DNA from: Parasulfuritortus cantonensis
GTDB lineage: Bacteria > Pseudomonadota > Gammaproteobacteria > Burkholderiales > Thiobacillaceae
Length of the DNA: 64,000 nt
NCBI RefSeq assembly: GCF_004337445.1
Contig: NZ_SJZB01000001.1
Location: forward strand, 1 to 64,000
Reading direction: 5' to 3'
Shown: one piece after another, positions 45,447-54,198 of the stretch
How the letters are laid out: the number at the start of each line of letters is the position of its first letter
Position numbering within the stretch: position 1 is the stretch's first letter
Notes under the pieces: generated by a model
The model's input: only the letters and a program-made list of their open reading frames with translations
The model's database searches: none
What the model was told of the DNA's origin: nothing
Program-made: the position numbers and the translations under genes

Positions 45447-45464
45447 CGGCCCCCGAAGGGGCCG
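45447..45464 (-). terminator. Tetraloop hairpin between helicase and T4SS operon
   Basis: CGGCCCC-CGAA-GGGGCCG forms a 7-bp stem; on the minus strand the loop is TTCG. It stands 17 bases past the helicase stop and is followed by TTCCTTTGC, so it probably ends or attenuates the accessory-gene transcript before the pilL-like gene. Confidence 0.6.
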
Positions 45465-45480
45465 CCAAGTTCAACCATGC

Positions 45481-47751
45481 TCAATGCACCAACTGCCGTG
45501 CCAGCGCCACCTCCACCGAGTCGCCATCCTGGTTCAGGACATCGAGCCCGGATTCGGGCACGTCGCCCGAGGTGGATTGCGACACCATGATCTTCTTGGC
45601 CATCAACCCCAGGCAGGTCATCTGCGAGGAATTGGCGTAGCCGAGGTAGATCACCCGCACCGGCTGCTTCTGGCCGATACGCCATGAGCGCCGGGCCGCC
45701 TGCTGCAGCGAATACACGTTGTAGCCCGACTGAAGGAACACGATGGTCGGGAACTCCAGCAGGTCAAGGCCGGTTTTCACCAGCTCGGGATTGGTGATGA
45801 GCACGTCGATGCCGCGGTCCAACTGCTCGGCGATCCAGTCTTCCCGGCGGGAGGCATCCACGCTAGCGCGCAGTACCGCCACCTTGAAGCCTTCCTGCTC
45901 CAGCAGCACCTTCAAACGCGACGTGGTGTCGCGCGTGCCGGTGTAGACCGAATAGACCAGGGTCTTGCGACCTTCCGCCTTCTCCTGCCGGCAGATCTCG
46001 ATCAGCTCGCGCTCCTTGGGCATCACTTCCAGCTCGTTGAACTGAGCCGGGACGAACGCCAAAGTGCTGCGCGTTCGCGGATGTACCACCGTCTCCGACC
46101 GGAAGCAGCAGTCCGGCCAGGCCAGCAGAACGTTGAGGACTACACCGAGCAGCGTCGTGTCGCGCTTCGCCAGGGCCTGCTTCAGCTCCTGGGTCAGCCG
46201 CCCCGCCAGATCGCGGTAGGCCACGGCTTGCGCCGTGTCCATCGCCACTTCGCGAAACTCCTCGTCGTAGGGCGGCAGCACGTTGCCGCCGATGTCCTTC
46301 AACTTGAGGAAGACCGTGAACGGCAGCACGCAACGCAGCACGCCCTTGGGACCGAAACCCGGTGCCTTGACCGTGCGCACCGATACCTTGGTGCCCTTGG
46401 CGGTCTTGTGCGCCGTGCCGGTGCTCTCGGAATAGATGTCCTTGAGCACGCCGTGATCGCGCATGAACGCCATCGCGGCCGACGTCATGCTGCCGCTCTT
46501 GGTCGGCCGGTAGCCGTCTTCGATCATCCGCCCCGGCAGGGCTCGGAACAGTAGGTGGAACAGATCGTCGCCGTAGCCGCCCATCAGCGTGCCGGTGAGC
46601 AGCAAGGTCTTGCGCGACTTCGCCGCGAGCACGCCCATGGCCTGGCCCTGGGCGCTGCCGCCGTTCTTATACTCGTGCGCCTCATCGGCGATGAGCAGGT
46701 CGAACGTGCCTTGCGGCAGGTAGCGTTTGATGTATTCGGACGGTTGGTAGCCGCCCTCGCCGAAGCCGAACTCCATGTTCGCCATCGCGCGCTCCATGCG
46801 GTGCGCCTGGCGATCCGAGAAGACCAGCTCACCCCGGTCGTCCATCAGGTTGATGAACTCGTGGATGTTGTCCTCGAGCATCGACGCGAGGAATGCATCA
46901 CCGAACTTCTGCATCAGCTTCTGCGCGGTGACTTCCCCGATGGTCGGGATGCGCTTCAAGGCTTTGAGCACGGAAGAGGACTGGTCGCTGGCGGACAGGC
47001 TCCTCGGACGGATCAACGTCCACAGCGGTGCGGCGCAATGGCTGCACTCTCGGCGGAACTCCTCGGCTTCCAGCGCGACCGGGTTGGCCGGCTCGCCGTC
47101 GAGGTCGGTGATGACATGGCCGCAGTCCGGGCACGCAGCCACGTCGCCGTGGCGAGTGCGATGGCGGGTGAAGACGGGCTTCCAGTGAAACCCCATCCGC
47201 ATTCGCACGCGGCCCAGAACGAAGAACTCCTGACCGCCTGCGGGCACACCCAACTGCTCGCGCAGCTTGATGAGCTTGAGCAAGGTGTCCGAGCCGTTGA
47301 GTACCCAGACCTTGGCGCCAGCCACCGTCTCCTGGATTTCGCGCCGCCACTTGTAGACCAGGTGGGGTGGCGAGAGCACCAAGGTACGGCGGTAGCCTTC
47401 GGCGTTGAGCACGGCGGCCGTGGCGATACCAACGGTCGTCTTGCCGCATCCCATCTCGCCATTGACGATCGCGGCGCGTTCGCCGCGGTCGACCAACAGC
47501 TCGGTGACGGCATGGACCACTTCGGCTTGCGCCTGGAACAGCTTGCGCTTGAGGCTGGCGAGGACGATCTGCCGATGCGCCCGCGCCTGTCCGGCGTAGA
47601 CCGGTGGATTGGCGCGGTTGAGCGAGTCGAGCAGTTCGTCGCCGAATTCGGTGACGAAGTCCTGCAGGCTGAGAGTGAGAGGAGAAGCAGCCGCTTCGAG
47701 CAGGTCGCCCTGCACAGCGGTTTCAGGAATGGTTTCAAGATCGAGGGACAT
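45481..47751 (-). CDS. SNF2/DEAD-type helicase with zinc-ribbon insert
   Basis: A 756-residue superfamily 2 ATPase. Motif I is IVNGEMGCGKTTVGIATA near residues 94-111, motif II LLIADEAHEYKNGG near 350-363, motif III LLLTGTLMGGYGDDLF, and the C-terminal lobe carries VLITNPELVKTGLDLLEFP and QQAARRSWRIGQKQPVRV. A zinc ribbon is inserted between (VAACPDCGHV and ECSHCAAPLW). It is a regular member of the accessory region of this ICE class; substrate unknown. ATG 47751 is chosen over longer readings, which run through the leader hairpin. Confidence 0.85.
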   Translation of the reverse strand: MSLDLETIPETAVQGDLLEAAASPLTLSLQDFVTEFGDELLDSLNRANPPVYAGQARAHRQIVLASLKRKLFQAQAEVVHAVTELLVDRGERAAIVNGEMGCGKTTVGIATAAVLNAEGYRRTLVLSPPHLVYKWRREIQETVAGAKVWVLNGSDTLLKLIKLREQLGVPAGGQEFFVLGRVRMRMGFHWKPVFTRHRTRHGDVAACPDCGHVITDLDGEPANPVALEAEEFRRECSHCAAPLWTLIRPRSLSASDQSSSVLKALKRIPTIGEVTAQKLMQKFGDAFLASMLEDNIHEFINLMDDRGELVFSDRQAHRMERAMANMEFGFGEGGYQPSEYIKRYLPQGTFDLLIADEAHEYKNGGSAQGQAMGVLAAKSRKTLLLTGTLMGGYGDDLFHLLFRALPGRMIEDGYRPTKSGSMTSAAMAFMRDHGVLKDIYSESTGTAHKTAKGTKVSVRTVKAPGFGPKGVLRCVLPFTVFLKLKDIGGNVLPPYDEEFREVAMDTAQAVAYRDLAGRLTQELKQALAKRDTTLLGVVLNVLLAWPDCCFRSETVVHPRTRSTLAFVPAQFNELEVMPKERELIEICRQEKAEGRKTLVYSVYTGTRDTTSRLKVLLEQEGFKVAVLRASVDASRREDWIAEQLDRGIDVLITNPELVKTGLDLLEFPTIVFLQSGYNVYSLQQAARRSWRIGQKQPVRVIYLGYANSSQMTCLGLMAKKIMVSQSTSGDVPESGLDVLNQDGDSVEVALARQLVH

Positions 47752-47849
47752 GGTGATGCTCCAAGGTGAAAGGGCATGCACCTCCCCCACGGGGCGATGA
47801 CATGCCCCAAAGCGGGAAGAAAGGAACGGCGCAAGGCCGTCGAGGAGGA

Positions 47850-48155
47850 TCAGTACTCGCTGGGCAGCAGCAGCGTGGTGACGCTGCGATCCCATTCGGT
47901 GATGATCCAGAGCTTCAGGTCGGGCGTGACCTGGTAAGACGAGAACAGACGATCCTCGCCGGACTTCAGCGCGGCATCGTTCAGTCGCCGATCGTTGTCG
48001 CTCAGGTCGCCCCAGTCGCCATGAAGATGACGGCGCAGGCACGGCACGGGATTGAGCCGGCCCTGATGGACCAGCTCGTCGACGCCGGTGGTCATGACCA
48101 CCGGCCCGGGCGAAAAACGTGCTTGCGACGCGAGGCTGAGAACTGCGAGTGACAT
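47850..48155 (-). CDS. Small conserved ICE protein of unknown function
   Basis: A 101-residue protein beginning MSLAVLSLASQARFSPGPVV and ending LWIITEWDRSVTTLLLPSEY, a compact alpha/beta composition with no membrane segment. It is preceded by AAAGGAG and a leader hairpin, and followed by the helicase leader. I know similar proteins at this place in related ICEs, always without function. The gap on both sides holds only leader sequence. Confidence 0.7.
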   Translation of the reverse strand: MSLAVLSLASQARFSPGPVVMTTGVDELVHQGRLNPVPCLRRHLHGDWGDLSDNDRRLNDAALKSGEDRLFSSYQVTPDLKLWIITEWDRSVTTLLLPSEY

Positions 48156-48256
48156 GGTGATTTCTCCTTTGGGAAAAGCTGGCCACGGCCCCCCATCGGG
48201 GCGACATGACCTCGATGGGTGGATGAAAGCGACGGCGAACCGTCGGGGAACAGCGA

Positions 48257-49366
48257 TCAGCGGATGGTCAGCACCTCGCCCCGAGTCGGGGAACCTGGCG
48301 TCATGTCCCAGGCGCGGATGACCGGCACGAACTTGTCGGTGAGGATGCGCGTCTCGGCCACGGAGCCGTCGTCGCGTTCGGTGTATTCCGTCTGGAGGGT
48401 CTTCTCCTTGTGGGTATCACCTTTGACGACGAGCACGCGCCCGGTCCTGGACTTCACCACGCCGGAAATCGCGCCCGCGGCCAAGGCCAGGGCGAGATGC
48501 CAGTGCGACAAGGCACGGGCCGGCGGGCGCAGCGACTGCTGTGCGGCGCCCAGGTGCGTATCGAGTGCCGGCCAGAGCCCTTGCAGCCGGCCGACCTCGT
48601 CGGCGAACTGTTCGGGTTCCATCGTCACGCGATAGAAGTGCTCCGGCTCGACGGGGCTCGTGGGGACCGAGTACGGCAGAAACGGCCATTCCAGCGGCAG
48701 CTCCTCAGCTTGGGCATCGCCCTGCCCGATCTGCAACAGCAGACCGCGCGTGGCCTTGACCGAATCCGAAGCCTGGTCGCGCTGGCGAACCCGGCGACCG
48801 AAGATCACCACCTGCTTGAACTGCGTCTCCACCGCACGGTAGATGCGCAGCTCGGCGAAGTGGCGTGTCAGCCATCCAACCAGTTCAGCATCGAGCACGT
48901 AGGACGGCACGATGAAGACCAGTACGCCGCCGTACTGCAGCAGCGGCAGTGCACGCTGGTAGAACAGCTTTTCCAGCCGGGCACGACCTTGGCCCTGGTA
49001 GCCGATGTTGCCGTTGGCGTCCTTGGACAGGTCGCCATAGGGCGGGTTGAGCCACAGCAGGCCAAATGTCTGGCGTGAGATCAGCGTGTCCATCAGGTCG
49101 CCGTGGATGCAGCGATCGACGAGTCGGCGTGCGTGGGCCGCACGTTCGGCATCGTACTCGACGGCGAAGGCCTTGACCTGCTCGCGCCCGAGGGCGTGAG
49201 CGGCTTCGGCGATCGCCACGCCTTCGCCGGCACAGGGATCGAGGATGCACATCGGCCCGGCGGCGGGCGCCAGTGCGGCGAGTGCTCTTTCGAGCGTGGG
49301 TTCATCCGTGGGGAAGTACCCGTTCTTGACGAAATTGCGGGCGAGCCGCGGGAACATGAGTGCCAT
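48257..49366 (-). CDS. DUF6094-like N6-adenine-type methyltransferase
   Basis: A 369-residue class I methyltransferase-fold protein. SAM-binding region LDPCAGEGVAIAEAAHAL near residues 42-59, then the catalytic NPPY in LLWLNPPYGDL near 107-117, the hallmark of amino-methylating DNA enzymes. The C-terminal part is specific to the ICE family DUF6094. It may modify ICE DNA to evade restriction. ATG 49366 is preceded by AGGAGAATTCC. Confidence 0.82.
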   Translation of the reverse strand: MALMFPRLARNFVKNGYFPTDEPTLERALAALAPAAGPMCILDPCAGEGVAIAEAAHALGREQVKAFAVEYDAERAAHARRLVDRCIHGDLMDTLISRQTFGLLWLNPPYGDLSKDANGNIGYQGQGRARLEKLFYQRALPLLQYGGVLVFIVPSYVLDAELVGWLTRHFAELRIYRAVETQFKQVVIFGRRVRQRDQASDSVKATRGLLLQIGQGDAQAEELPLEWPFLPYSVPTSPVEPEHFYRVTMEPEQFADEVGRLQGLWPALDTHLGAAQQSLRPPARALSHWHLALALAAGAISGVVKSRTGRVLVVKGDTHKEKTLQTEYTERDDGSVAETRILTDKFVPVIRAWDMTPGSPTRGEVLTIR

Positions 49367-49433
49367 GGAATTCTCCTGATAGCGTGAATGAAAGGAAACG
49401 GACATGGGTGGGCATGTCCGTGGGTGGATCGCC

Positions 49434-50090
49434 TCACGCCACCGCCTCGAGCGGCAGCGCGGGAGTCGAGCGGGGCTTGGTGGTCTCTGCGGTGAGTACG
49501 CGGCTGCGAATCAGGCCGCCCAGTGTGTGGGTCAGCGCCGGCACGTCGATGGCGAGCCGGTGGCCTTCCAGCAAACCGAGAGCGAACGGCAGGCGTGTCA
49601 GCATCGACTCGGCCTGCAGCAGCTCCAGCACGAGGTCGCGCCAGTGATCGAGCAACGGCAGCGGGCAGGTATCCCGCACCAGCGTCCATAGCCGGTCAAG
49701 CCGATGTGCGGAATCGCGTGGCAGCAGCGCCAGTGCGCTGGCGTTGGCCTTGTCGGGGCGCACGCAGCGGCGGTCGAACAGCCACACGTTGGAGAGCGAG
49801 CCGAACAGCGTGCGCCGGTAGGCGCGCGTGCTGCGCTTTTCCAGATTCTCGACGTTGCCGACGAAAACCGGGACGCTGCCACCCTGCTCGGTGATGACAT
49901 GGAACTTGTCCAGTCCCTGTTCATCCCGACCCAGGGTCAGACGGGCAAGGAATTCCTGGACCGCGGTGTCGCGCGCCCAGATGGAGAGAAAGACCAGGTT
50001 GCCGTTCTCATCACCGATGCAGCCATCGGCCATCAGGTCGGGGCATTCGTCAATGCGATACAGCTTCTTGGAAGGATGGGTGGCAGGCAT
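49434..50090 (-). CDS. Conserved ICE accessory protein of unknown function, under a radC RNA leader
   Basis: A 218-residue soluble protein from ATG 50090. KLYRIDECPDLMADGCIGDE and a middle region with NVENLEKRSTRAYRRTLFGS, then LPLEAVA at the end. No recognised domain. It has a long leader (50091-50406) that contains radC RNA motif copy B and a GGGGC/GCCCC hairpin, the strongest hint of its regulation. The start follows GAGGACCATACC. Confidence 0.65.
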   Translation of the reverse strand: MPATHPSKKLYRIDECPDLMADGCIGDENGNLVFLSIWARDTAVQEFLARLTLGRDEQGLDKFHVITEQGGSVPVFVGNVENLEKRSTRAYRRTLFGSLSNVWLFDRRCVRPDKANASALALLPRDSAHRLDRLWTLVRDTCPLPLLDHWRDLVLELLQAESMLTRLPFALGLLEGHRLAIDVPALTHTLGGLIRSRVLTAETTKPRSTPALPLEAVA

Positions 50091-50406
50091 GGTATGGTCC
50101 TCGAATGAATCGGAGGCAACACGGCCCGCCGGGGCTGTGACTGCCCCAATGGGTGGAAGAAAACGCCGCGAACGGCTTGGCGAAGAAGAACGACCTGCGC
50201 GTCGCAACGCGTCATAGCCTTGAAGGTCTTGGCTACCTGGGCATGTTGTCGGCATCGCCGACGGACATGGCGCCAAGCCTGATTCAACGGGCGGACGAAC
50301 GTGAGCAACAAAGCGCAGCCGGCGCCTTCCCCTTTTGCTCTACACATCGGCCGTCCGCCAAAGAAAAAGCGGACCATGCCGCGATGGGCACAATCCGCTT
50401 GGGATA
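50091..50406 (-). other. 316-bp leader between DUF932 gene and the 218-residue gene
   Basis: No gene is seen. It holds, in sense order, DUF932 downstream sequence, radC RNA motif copy B (50195-50270), and a hairpin GGGGC-AGTCACA-GCCCC (50133-50149) about 45 nt before the start codon. It is therefore a long structured 5' leader. Confidence 0.6.
50195..50270 (-). ncRNA. radC RNA motif, copy B
   Basis: Hairpins CGCGT/ACGCG (50198-50211), TAGCC/GGCTA (50215-50235) around TTGAAGGTCTT, and GTCGGC/GCCGAC (50248-50262) inside CATG...CATG. The block CTGGGCATG is conserved. Its first and third stems differ in sequence from copies A and C yet pair fully, which supports a selected structure. It lies about 105-180 nt upstream of the start at 50090. 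Confidence 0.8.
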
Positions 50407-51234
50407 TCAGGCCTTCAACTGACGCAAGCCGTCCGCGAGCAGCCAGAGCGCACGGTTGAGCCGGACGTTCTGGTCGATGCCTTGGACGGGACGGGTGCGT
50501 TGCTGTCGCCCGTTGGAGCTGCGGCCACTCAGACCGCCTTTGACGAGATTCTCCTGGACCCGATTGAACGTGGTCCACAAGTCCGCGTGGTTGTCGTCGA
50601 AACGACGGGGACGCAGGATCTGGCTTTCCGTGATCGGTAGGGTCTTGCCAGGTTCGTCGTACTTGAGGACCAGGGCCGATCTGGCGAAGACTTCGGCCTC
50701 TCCGTCGTCGAGCGTAATGGCACGCATGGCGTCGCGCGAGCCCTGCACCTGCTCGAAGCCATGCAGCACCTCATAGGCGCCCTCGATCACGTGGTCGGTG
50801 ACATTGCCCTTGTGGGGCACGCGCACGTCGGCGAACGTGTCGCCGCACACCAGGCCGTTCTGGCAGACGAAGCGGAACATGCCTGCCAGCATCTGGTAGC
50901 TGCTGGTGCCATCATGCGAATTGAGCAGGATGATCTCGTTCGCCTCGGCGCCGTTGATCTGGCTCGCATGGCGAAGGCGCAGCATGTGCTTGGTGTAGTC
51001 GCGGCGGTCCTCCTGACGCACGCGGGCCTGGCACACCATGAACGGCTGGAAGCCTTCCTTGCGAAGTTCGGTCAGCACAGCCGCCGTGGGTATGTAGCTG
51101 TACCGCTCGGAGCGGCTTTCGTGCGGGTTGTCCGCGAAGATGGAGGGCGCGACGGTGCGAATTTGGTCATCCGATAACGGTTGATTCGACCGCAACACCG
51201 GGGAGCGATAAGCGAAGCGGGATGCAAGTTGCAT
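50407..51234 (-). CDS. DUF932 family protein (phage/plasmid-like)
   Basis: A 275-residue protein from ATG 51234 (MQLASRFAYRSPVLRSNQPL). Family text: YSYIPTAAVLTELRKEGFQP, ILLNSHDGTSSYQMLAGMFR, FVCQNGLVCGDTFADVRVPH. DUF932 proteins are widespread on plasmids, phages and ICEs; the function is not known, though anti-restriction has been suggested for neighbours. The start has AAGGAGATCGTC upstream, and a CCGGGG/CCCCGG hairpin further up. Confidence 0.88.
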   Translation of the reverse strand: MQLASRFAYRSPVLRSNQPLSDDQIRTVAPSIFADNPHESRSERYSYIPTAAVLTELRKEGFQPFMVCQARVRQEDRRDYTKHMLRLRHASQINGAEANEIILLNSHDGTSSYQMLAGMFRFVCQNGLVCGDTFADVRVPHKGNVTDHVIEGAYEVLHGFEQVQGSRDAMRAITLDDGEAEVFARSALVLKYDEPGKTLPITESQILRPRRFDDNHADLWTTFNRVQENLVKGGLSGRSSNGRQQRTRPVQGIDQNVRLNRALWLLADGLRQLKA

Positions 51235-51325
51235 GACGATCTCCTTTGGATAAGAGACCGGAGCCCCGCCCCACCGGGGAGGAACCCCGGCGGGTGGTGG
51301 AATGCCGCTGGCGCGGCGGTGGGAA

Positions 51326-51937
51326 TCAGGCCCTGGCGAGGTGCCAGTCCTGCGACAAAGGTGCGAACTCGTAGCCCAGCGCACCTAGACGGTCGCGCTG
51401 CTGGCGCAGCACGCGACGATCGACGGTGGCGTCGAGCTTGACGATCGCGCCCAGCGGCCAGAGCGCACCGAACAGCGCCGCGTCGTCCGATTCGGCAGAA
51501 GCCTCGGGGGATGCTGCGGCCGGTTCGCTGCCGAACGGCGTGGTGTCGACCAAGGGATCGCGCGTGTTGCGCGACTTTGCCCTAGCCAGCGCCTTGGGGG
51601 CGACCGGTGCGGGAGCCTGCGCTTCCTCGTCGATCGGATCGACTTCCTGCGGACTCAGCCGGCGGGCTTCGTCGCGGCTCAGGGCGTCGATGTTGGACAG
51701 CGTCATTCCGCCTAGGACAGCGCGGATCTCGATGACCATGCGGCCGTTGGCGTTGTACGTGGAAGGGCGAATCTCGGCAATGACGAAATCGCCCTCATAC
51801 TTGCCTTCGGTGTACTGGTCGAGCTCGGCGTTCTTCACGACGAACTCGCCGATGGAGGTCGCCAGGCGGCCGACATTGAAGTCGCCGTTGCGGCCGTGGA
51901 TGGTCTTGATGGCCAGTTGGCCGGGGATGGTGATCAT
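51326..51937 (-). CDS. DUF3275 family protein
   Basis: A 203-residue protein from ATG 51937 (MITIPGQLAIKTIHGRNGDF). Conserved FNVGRLATSIGEFVVKNAEL and YEGDFVIAEIRPSTYNANGR, then a disordered Pro/Ala linker and a short C-terminal helix-rich domain (DRRVLRQQRDRLGALGYEF). It matches DUF3275, found only in this kind of ICE. The N-terminal domain looks OB-fold-like, so nucleic-acid binding is possible. Leader hairpin CAAGGCCCC/GGGGCCTTG is at 51968-51990. Confidence 0.85.
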   Translation of the reverse strand: MITIPGQLAIKTIHGRNGDFNVGRLATSIGEFVVKNAELDQYTEGKYEGDFVIAEIRPSTYNANGRMVIEIRAVLGGMTLSNIDALSRDEARRLSPQEVDPIDEEAQAPAPVAPKALARAKSRNTRDPLVDTTPFGSEPAAASPEASAESDDAALFGALWPLGAIVKLDATVDRRVLRQQRDRLGALGYEFAPLSQDWHLARA

Positions 51938-51993
51938 GAAGGTCTCCTGCTGACGATGAGAAGACAAGGCCCCAGAAAACGGGGCCTTGTGGA

Positions 51994-52542
51994 TCAGAAC
52001 GACTTGGCGGCAGCCAATGCGGGGGCATCGGTGTCGTCGGAAGCTTCGTCAGCGGACTGAGAAGGCTCAGGTACCGAGGCTTGCTGCGCGGCGGGTGCAT
52101 CGGTCATCGCAGGGACTTCCGGGTCGCGCTCGTCGGCCTCGGTCGGTTTCGGCTCGGCCTTGTAGACGAGCTTGCCGTCGACCTTGATCCAGCTGACGAA
52201 CAGCAGGCGGGCCTTGAGACTCACCCCTTGCTCGCCGGCACGTTTGCCCTTGGAGTAGGTGAAGGTGTCGGCCCACAGGTCGCCCAGGCGGAAGCCGATC
52301 ATCACCTTCTTCTCGGCGTCAACCGCCTGGATGCAGCGGCGCACCAGGTGCTGCGCTTCCGATCCCGATACGCGCGTGTCGAAGCGCACATACGAGACGT
52401 CATCGCTGGGACCGTTCAGAGCTGCGATGTCGCAGGCCAAGAACGCATCGCCCTTCTTGGGCTTCACTTCGCGGATGCGATTGAGGTACCCGAGGCCGGT
52501 AATGTGCAGATCGAAGTAGGACTTTTCGGTGGAAGTGGTCAT
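51994..52542 (-). CDS. STY4534-family ICE replication protein (DUF3577)
   Basis: A 182-residue protein: MTTSTEKSYFDLHITGLGYL, then REVKPKKGDAFLACDIAAL and VRFDTRVSGSEAQHLVRRC. This is the STY4534/DUF3577 family, single-strand-binding-like, linked to ICE replication. The C-terminal 45 residues are acidic and low complexity, as in SSB tails. It has a long leader with radC RNA motif copy C and AGGAGATTCACC just before the start. Confidence 0.85.
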   Translation of the reverse strand: MTTSTEKSYFDLHITGLGYLNRIREVKPKKGDAFLACDIAALNGPSDDVSYVRFDTRVSGSEAQHLVRRCIQAVDAEKKVMIGFRLGDLWADTFTYSKGKRAGEQGVSLKARLLFVSWIKVDGKLVYKAEPKPTEADERDPEVPAMTDAPAAQQASVPEPSQSADEASDDTDAPALAAAKSF

Positions 52543-52952
52543 GGTGAATCTCCTGAAGAACTAAAGAGGCGGAGACACACCCGACCCAGGCGGGGAAGGT
52601 GTGGAACCCCCGCGTGGGTTAATGGAACAGCTTGGTGGCATCGCCATCGGAAACCGATGGGCGTTCGCGCGTGGATGCCGGTGCGAACTGGGGTGATCAA
52701 CGCGGCCAGAACCGCGCCGTAGCCTTGAGGATCGTGGCTACCTGGGCATGTTGCTGACGGGAGTCAGCGGAACATGGCGTCAGCCTGCCATTCCTCGGCG
52801 TGACCGGTGAGAGTAAATCAGCATCAAAGTCCGACCCGATTCGTCCCGCCATGGCAGCGCTGAGAAAGCGAGGGCTGATGTCGAAATCATGCGGTTTTGG
52901 CTGTTTTTGACGCGTCACTCGAAACAAGGGCAGATGGAAGGCCCGATGGGAT
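52543..52952. other. Leader of STY4534 gene plus the left edge of an insertion
   Basis: The first 240 bases are the minus-strand leader, including a GCGGGG/CCCCGC hairpin (about 52590-52613) and radC RNA copy C (52695-52780). From about 52800 the GC content drops and the sequence no longer looks like backbone; the left edge of the foreign segment that carries the 53219-53821 gene probably lies between 52790 and 52950. Confidence 0.45.
52695..52780 (-). ncRNA. radC RNA motif, copy C
   Basis: Hairpins CGCGG/CCGCG (52701-52716), GTAGCC/GGCTAC (52719-52741) around TTGAGGATCGT, and CATGTT-GCTGAC-GGGA-GTCAGC..AACATG (52747-52776), the best-formed third stem in the window. It lies about 155-240 nt upstream of the STY4534 start at 52542 and on the same strand. 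Confidence 0.85.
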
Positions 52953-53222
52953 ATGCTGTCCGAAAGAAAGAACGCCATATGGGGCACGTGGAGCGGTTAC
53001 GCGGTATCCGCGAAGCGCAAACAGCATCAGGAAAAACTCGAAACAATCAGGTTTGCCCCTAGCTACCCCAAGTGCGGTTCCCCCATGAAAGTGGCAAGGC
53101 CGCGCTCCAAAGACAAATGGAAGGCGTTCTGGGGGCACGCAATATTCCGTTACGGGGTGCAAAGGAAATGCAAGGTATGTCGCGCCAAACATCTAATAAC
53201 CCTTCGTTGGGCCACACCATGA
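52953..53222 (+). pseudogene. Possible decayed zinc-ribbon fragment
   Basis: An 89-codon frame whose middle reads YPKCGSPMKVARPRSKDKWK followed by AFWGH and later KCKVC. This looks like a topoisomerase-type C4 zinc ribbon (C-P-K-C-G ... F-W-G-C) in which the first and third cysteines have become Tyr and His. It overlaps the next gene's possible upstream codons and has no good ribosome site. I read it as a relic or a weakly coding frame. Confidence 0.3.
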
Positions 53223-53821
53223 TGCCGCTCGAGAATTACGGATCACTGATGCAGACCATTAGGGAGCGCTTTGACGTCATCGGACAACTCAAAGCATCAC
53301 ATGCCGCTGACTTCGCTCGCGCAGAATCTGCGGCCTTTCACGGGCGCAAAATCGTGGAAGGCACTGCGTTCGCCTGTCTTGTTGCGATTGAGAACGGTTT
53401 GACGACCATCCCAAGGGACGCCAAGGGCCAGTGGAATGCTGAAGACATCTTTAAGAACCTCAAGAAGAAGGGCCTGGAGGTATTGCCAAGCCCGAGCGTT
53501 ATCCGTCCAGCCACGCCAGATGAAGAGAAAGAGCACGGGGTGAAGACCACCATTGAGGGCCTTCCGGAGCGCCGGCTCACTCACGATGAGCTAATCGCCA
53601 TCTACCAACGTCTTCATGGCTGGGCGCATGAATTGAATCCATACACATGGGTAGAGCACGACACCTTCTACGCTAAGCACTCACCCGCTCTGTGGAGTGA
53701 TCTGGAAAGGCTGGAGCGCTTCCTGGAGCGCCATTTCATATCCATTCGGGGCAAGGGTTTCTATTGCACGCTTAGGGACAAGAACGATGGGCAAACCAAA
53801 GTGCTGCCCCTACAGAAATAG
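53219..53821 (+). CDS. Foreign cargo gene of unknown function
   Basis: A 200-residue protein from ATG 53219 (MMPLENYGSLMQTIRERFDV); in-frame codons upstream to 53072 are possible but overlap the zinc-ribbon frame. It is soluble, mostly helical, with IVEGTAFACLVAIENGLTTI, YQRLHGWAHELNPYTWVEHD and LERFLERHFISIRGKGFYC. I do not recognise a family. It is the only plus-strand gene between 39 and 64 kb, has lower GC than the backbone, ends in its own rho-independent terminator, and adjoins a truncated backbone gene, all of which mark it as inserted cargo. Confidence 0.65.
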   Translation: MMPLENYGSLMQTIRERFDVIGQLKASHAADFARAESAAFHGRKIVEGTAFACLVAIENGLTTIPRDAKGQWNAEDIFKNLKKKGLEVLPSPSVIRPATPDEEKEHGVKTTIEGLPERRLTHDELIAIYQRLHGWAHELNPYTWVEHDTFYAKHSPALWSDLERLERFLERHFISIRGKGFYCTLRDKNDGQTKVLPLQK

Positions 53822-53901
53822 TGCGGCCCAACCAGACGCTCCAGCCGAGGCATCGCTTCGCGCGGCTGCGGCTGAGCGCCGGCGTTGAACTAAATTGCTG
53901 A

Positions 53902-53940
53902 CGCGGTGGTGGAGCAATCTACCACCGCGCTTTGTTTTTC
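53902..53940 (+). terminator. Rho-independent terminator of the 53219-53821 gene
   Basis: CGCGGTGGT (53902-53910) and ACCACCGCG (53921-53929) form a 9-bp stem with a 10-base loop, followed by CTTTGTTTTTC. It stands 80 bases after the stop, on the plus strand. Confidence 0.85.
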
Positions 53941-53984
53941 TGGGGCGACGCAGGTCACCCTCAGGCAGAGTGTGCGGGCGCCAG

Positions 53985-54058
53985 AGCATGTAGGCGCTGG
54001 TGCGCCCGCCGCTGAAGCTGATGCAAGTCGGCTGATCGATCTTGAACGGGTCGCGCAT
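53985..54058 (-). pseudogene. 5' stub of a PAPS-reductase-like PP-loop gene
   Basis: From ATG 54058, with GGAGATACTTCGC upstream, the frame reads MRDPFKIDQPTCISFSGGRT followed by SAYMLWR. SGGRTSAYML is the PP-loop of the phosphoadenosine-phosphosulfate reductase/adenine nucleotide alpha-hydrolase family common in these ICEs (about 250-300 residues). After about 25 residues the similarity stops and the frame continues as unrelated Arg-rich sequence toward the terminator at 53902. The rest of the gene is not in the window, so it was cut by the cargo insertion or deletion. Confidence 0.7.
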
Positions 54059-54198
54059 GCGAAGTATCTCCAGGCAGGGGCCGGCGGTCGCCGGCAGGGG
54101 TGGCCCAAGACGGGGCTGGAGACGAGCGCGAGCACGCGGCGAGGACCGCGGTGCGAAAAGTGAGACGCCCCCGGGCGGGGGCTGGGAATGGCAGACAG

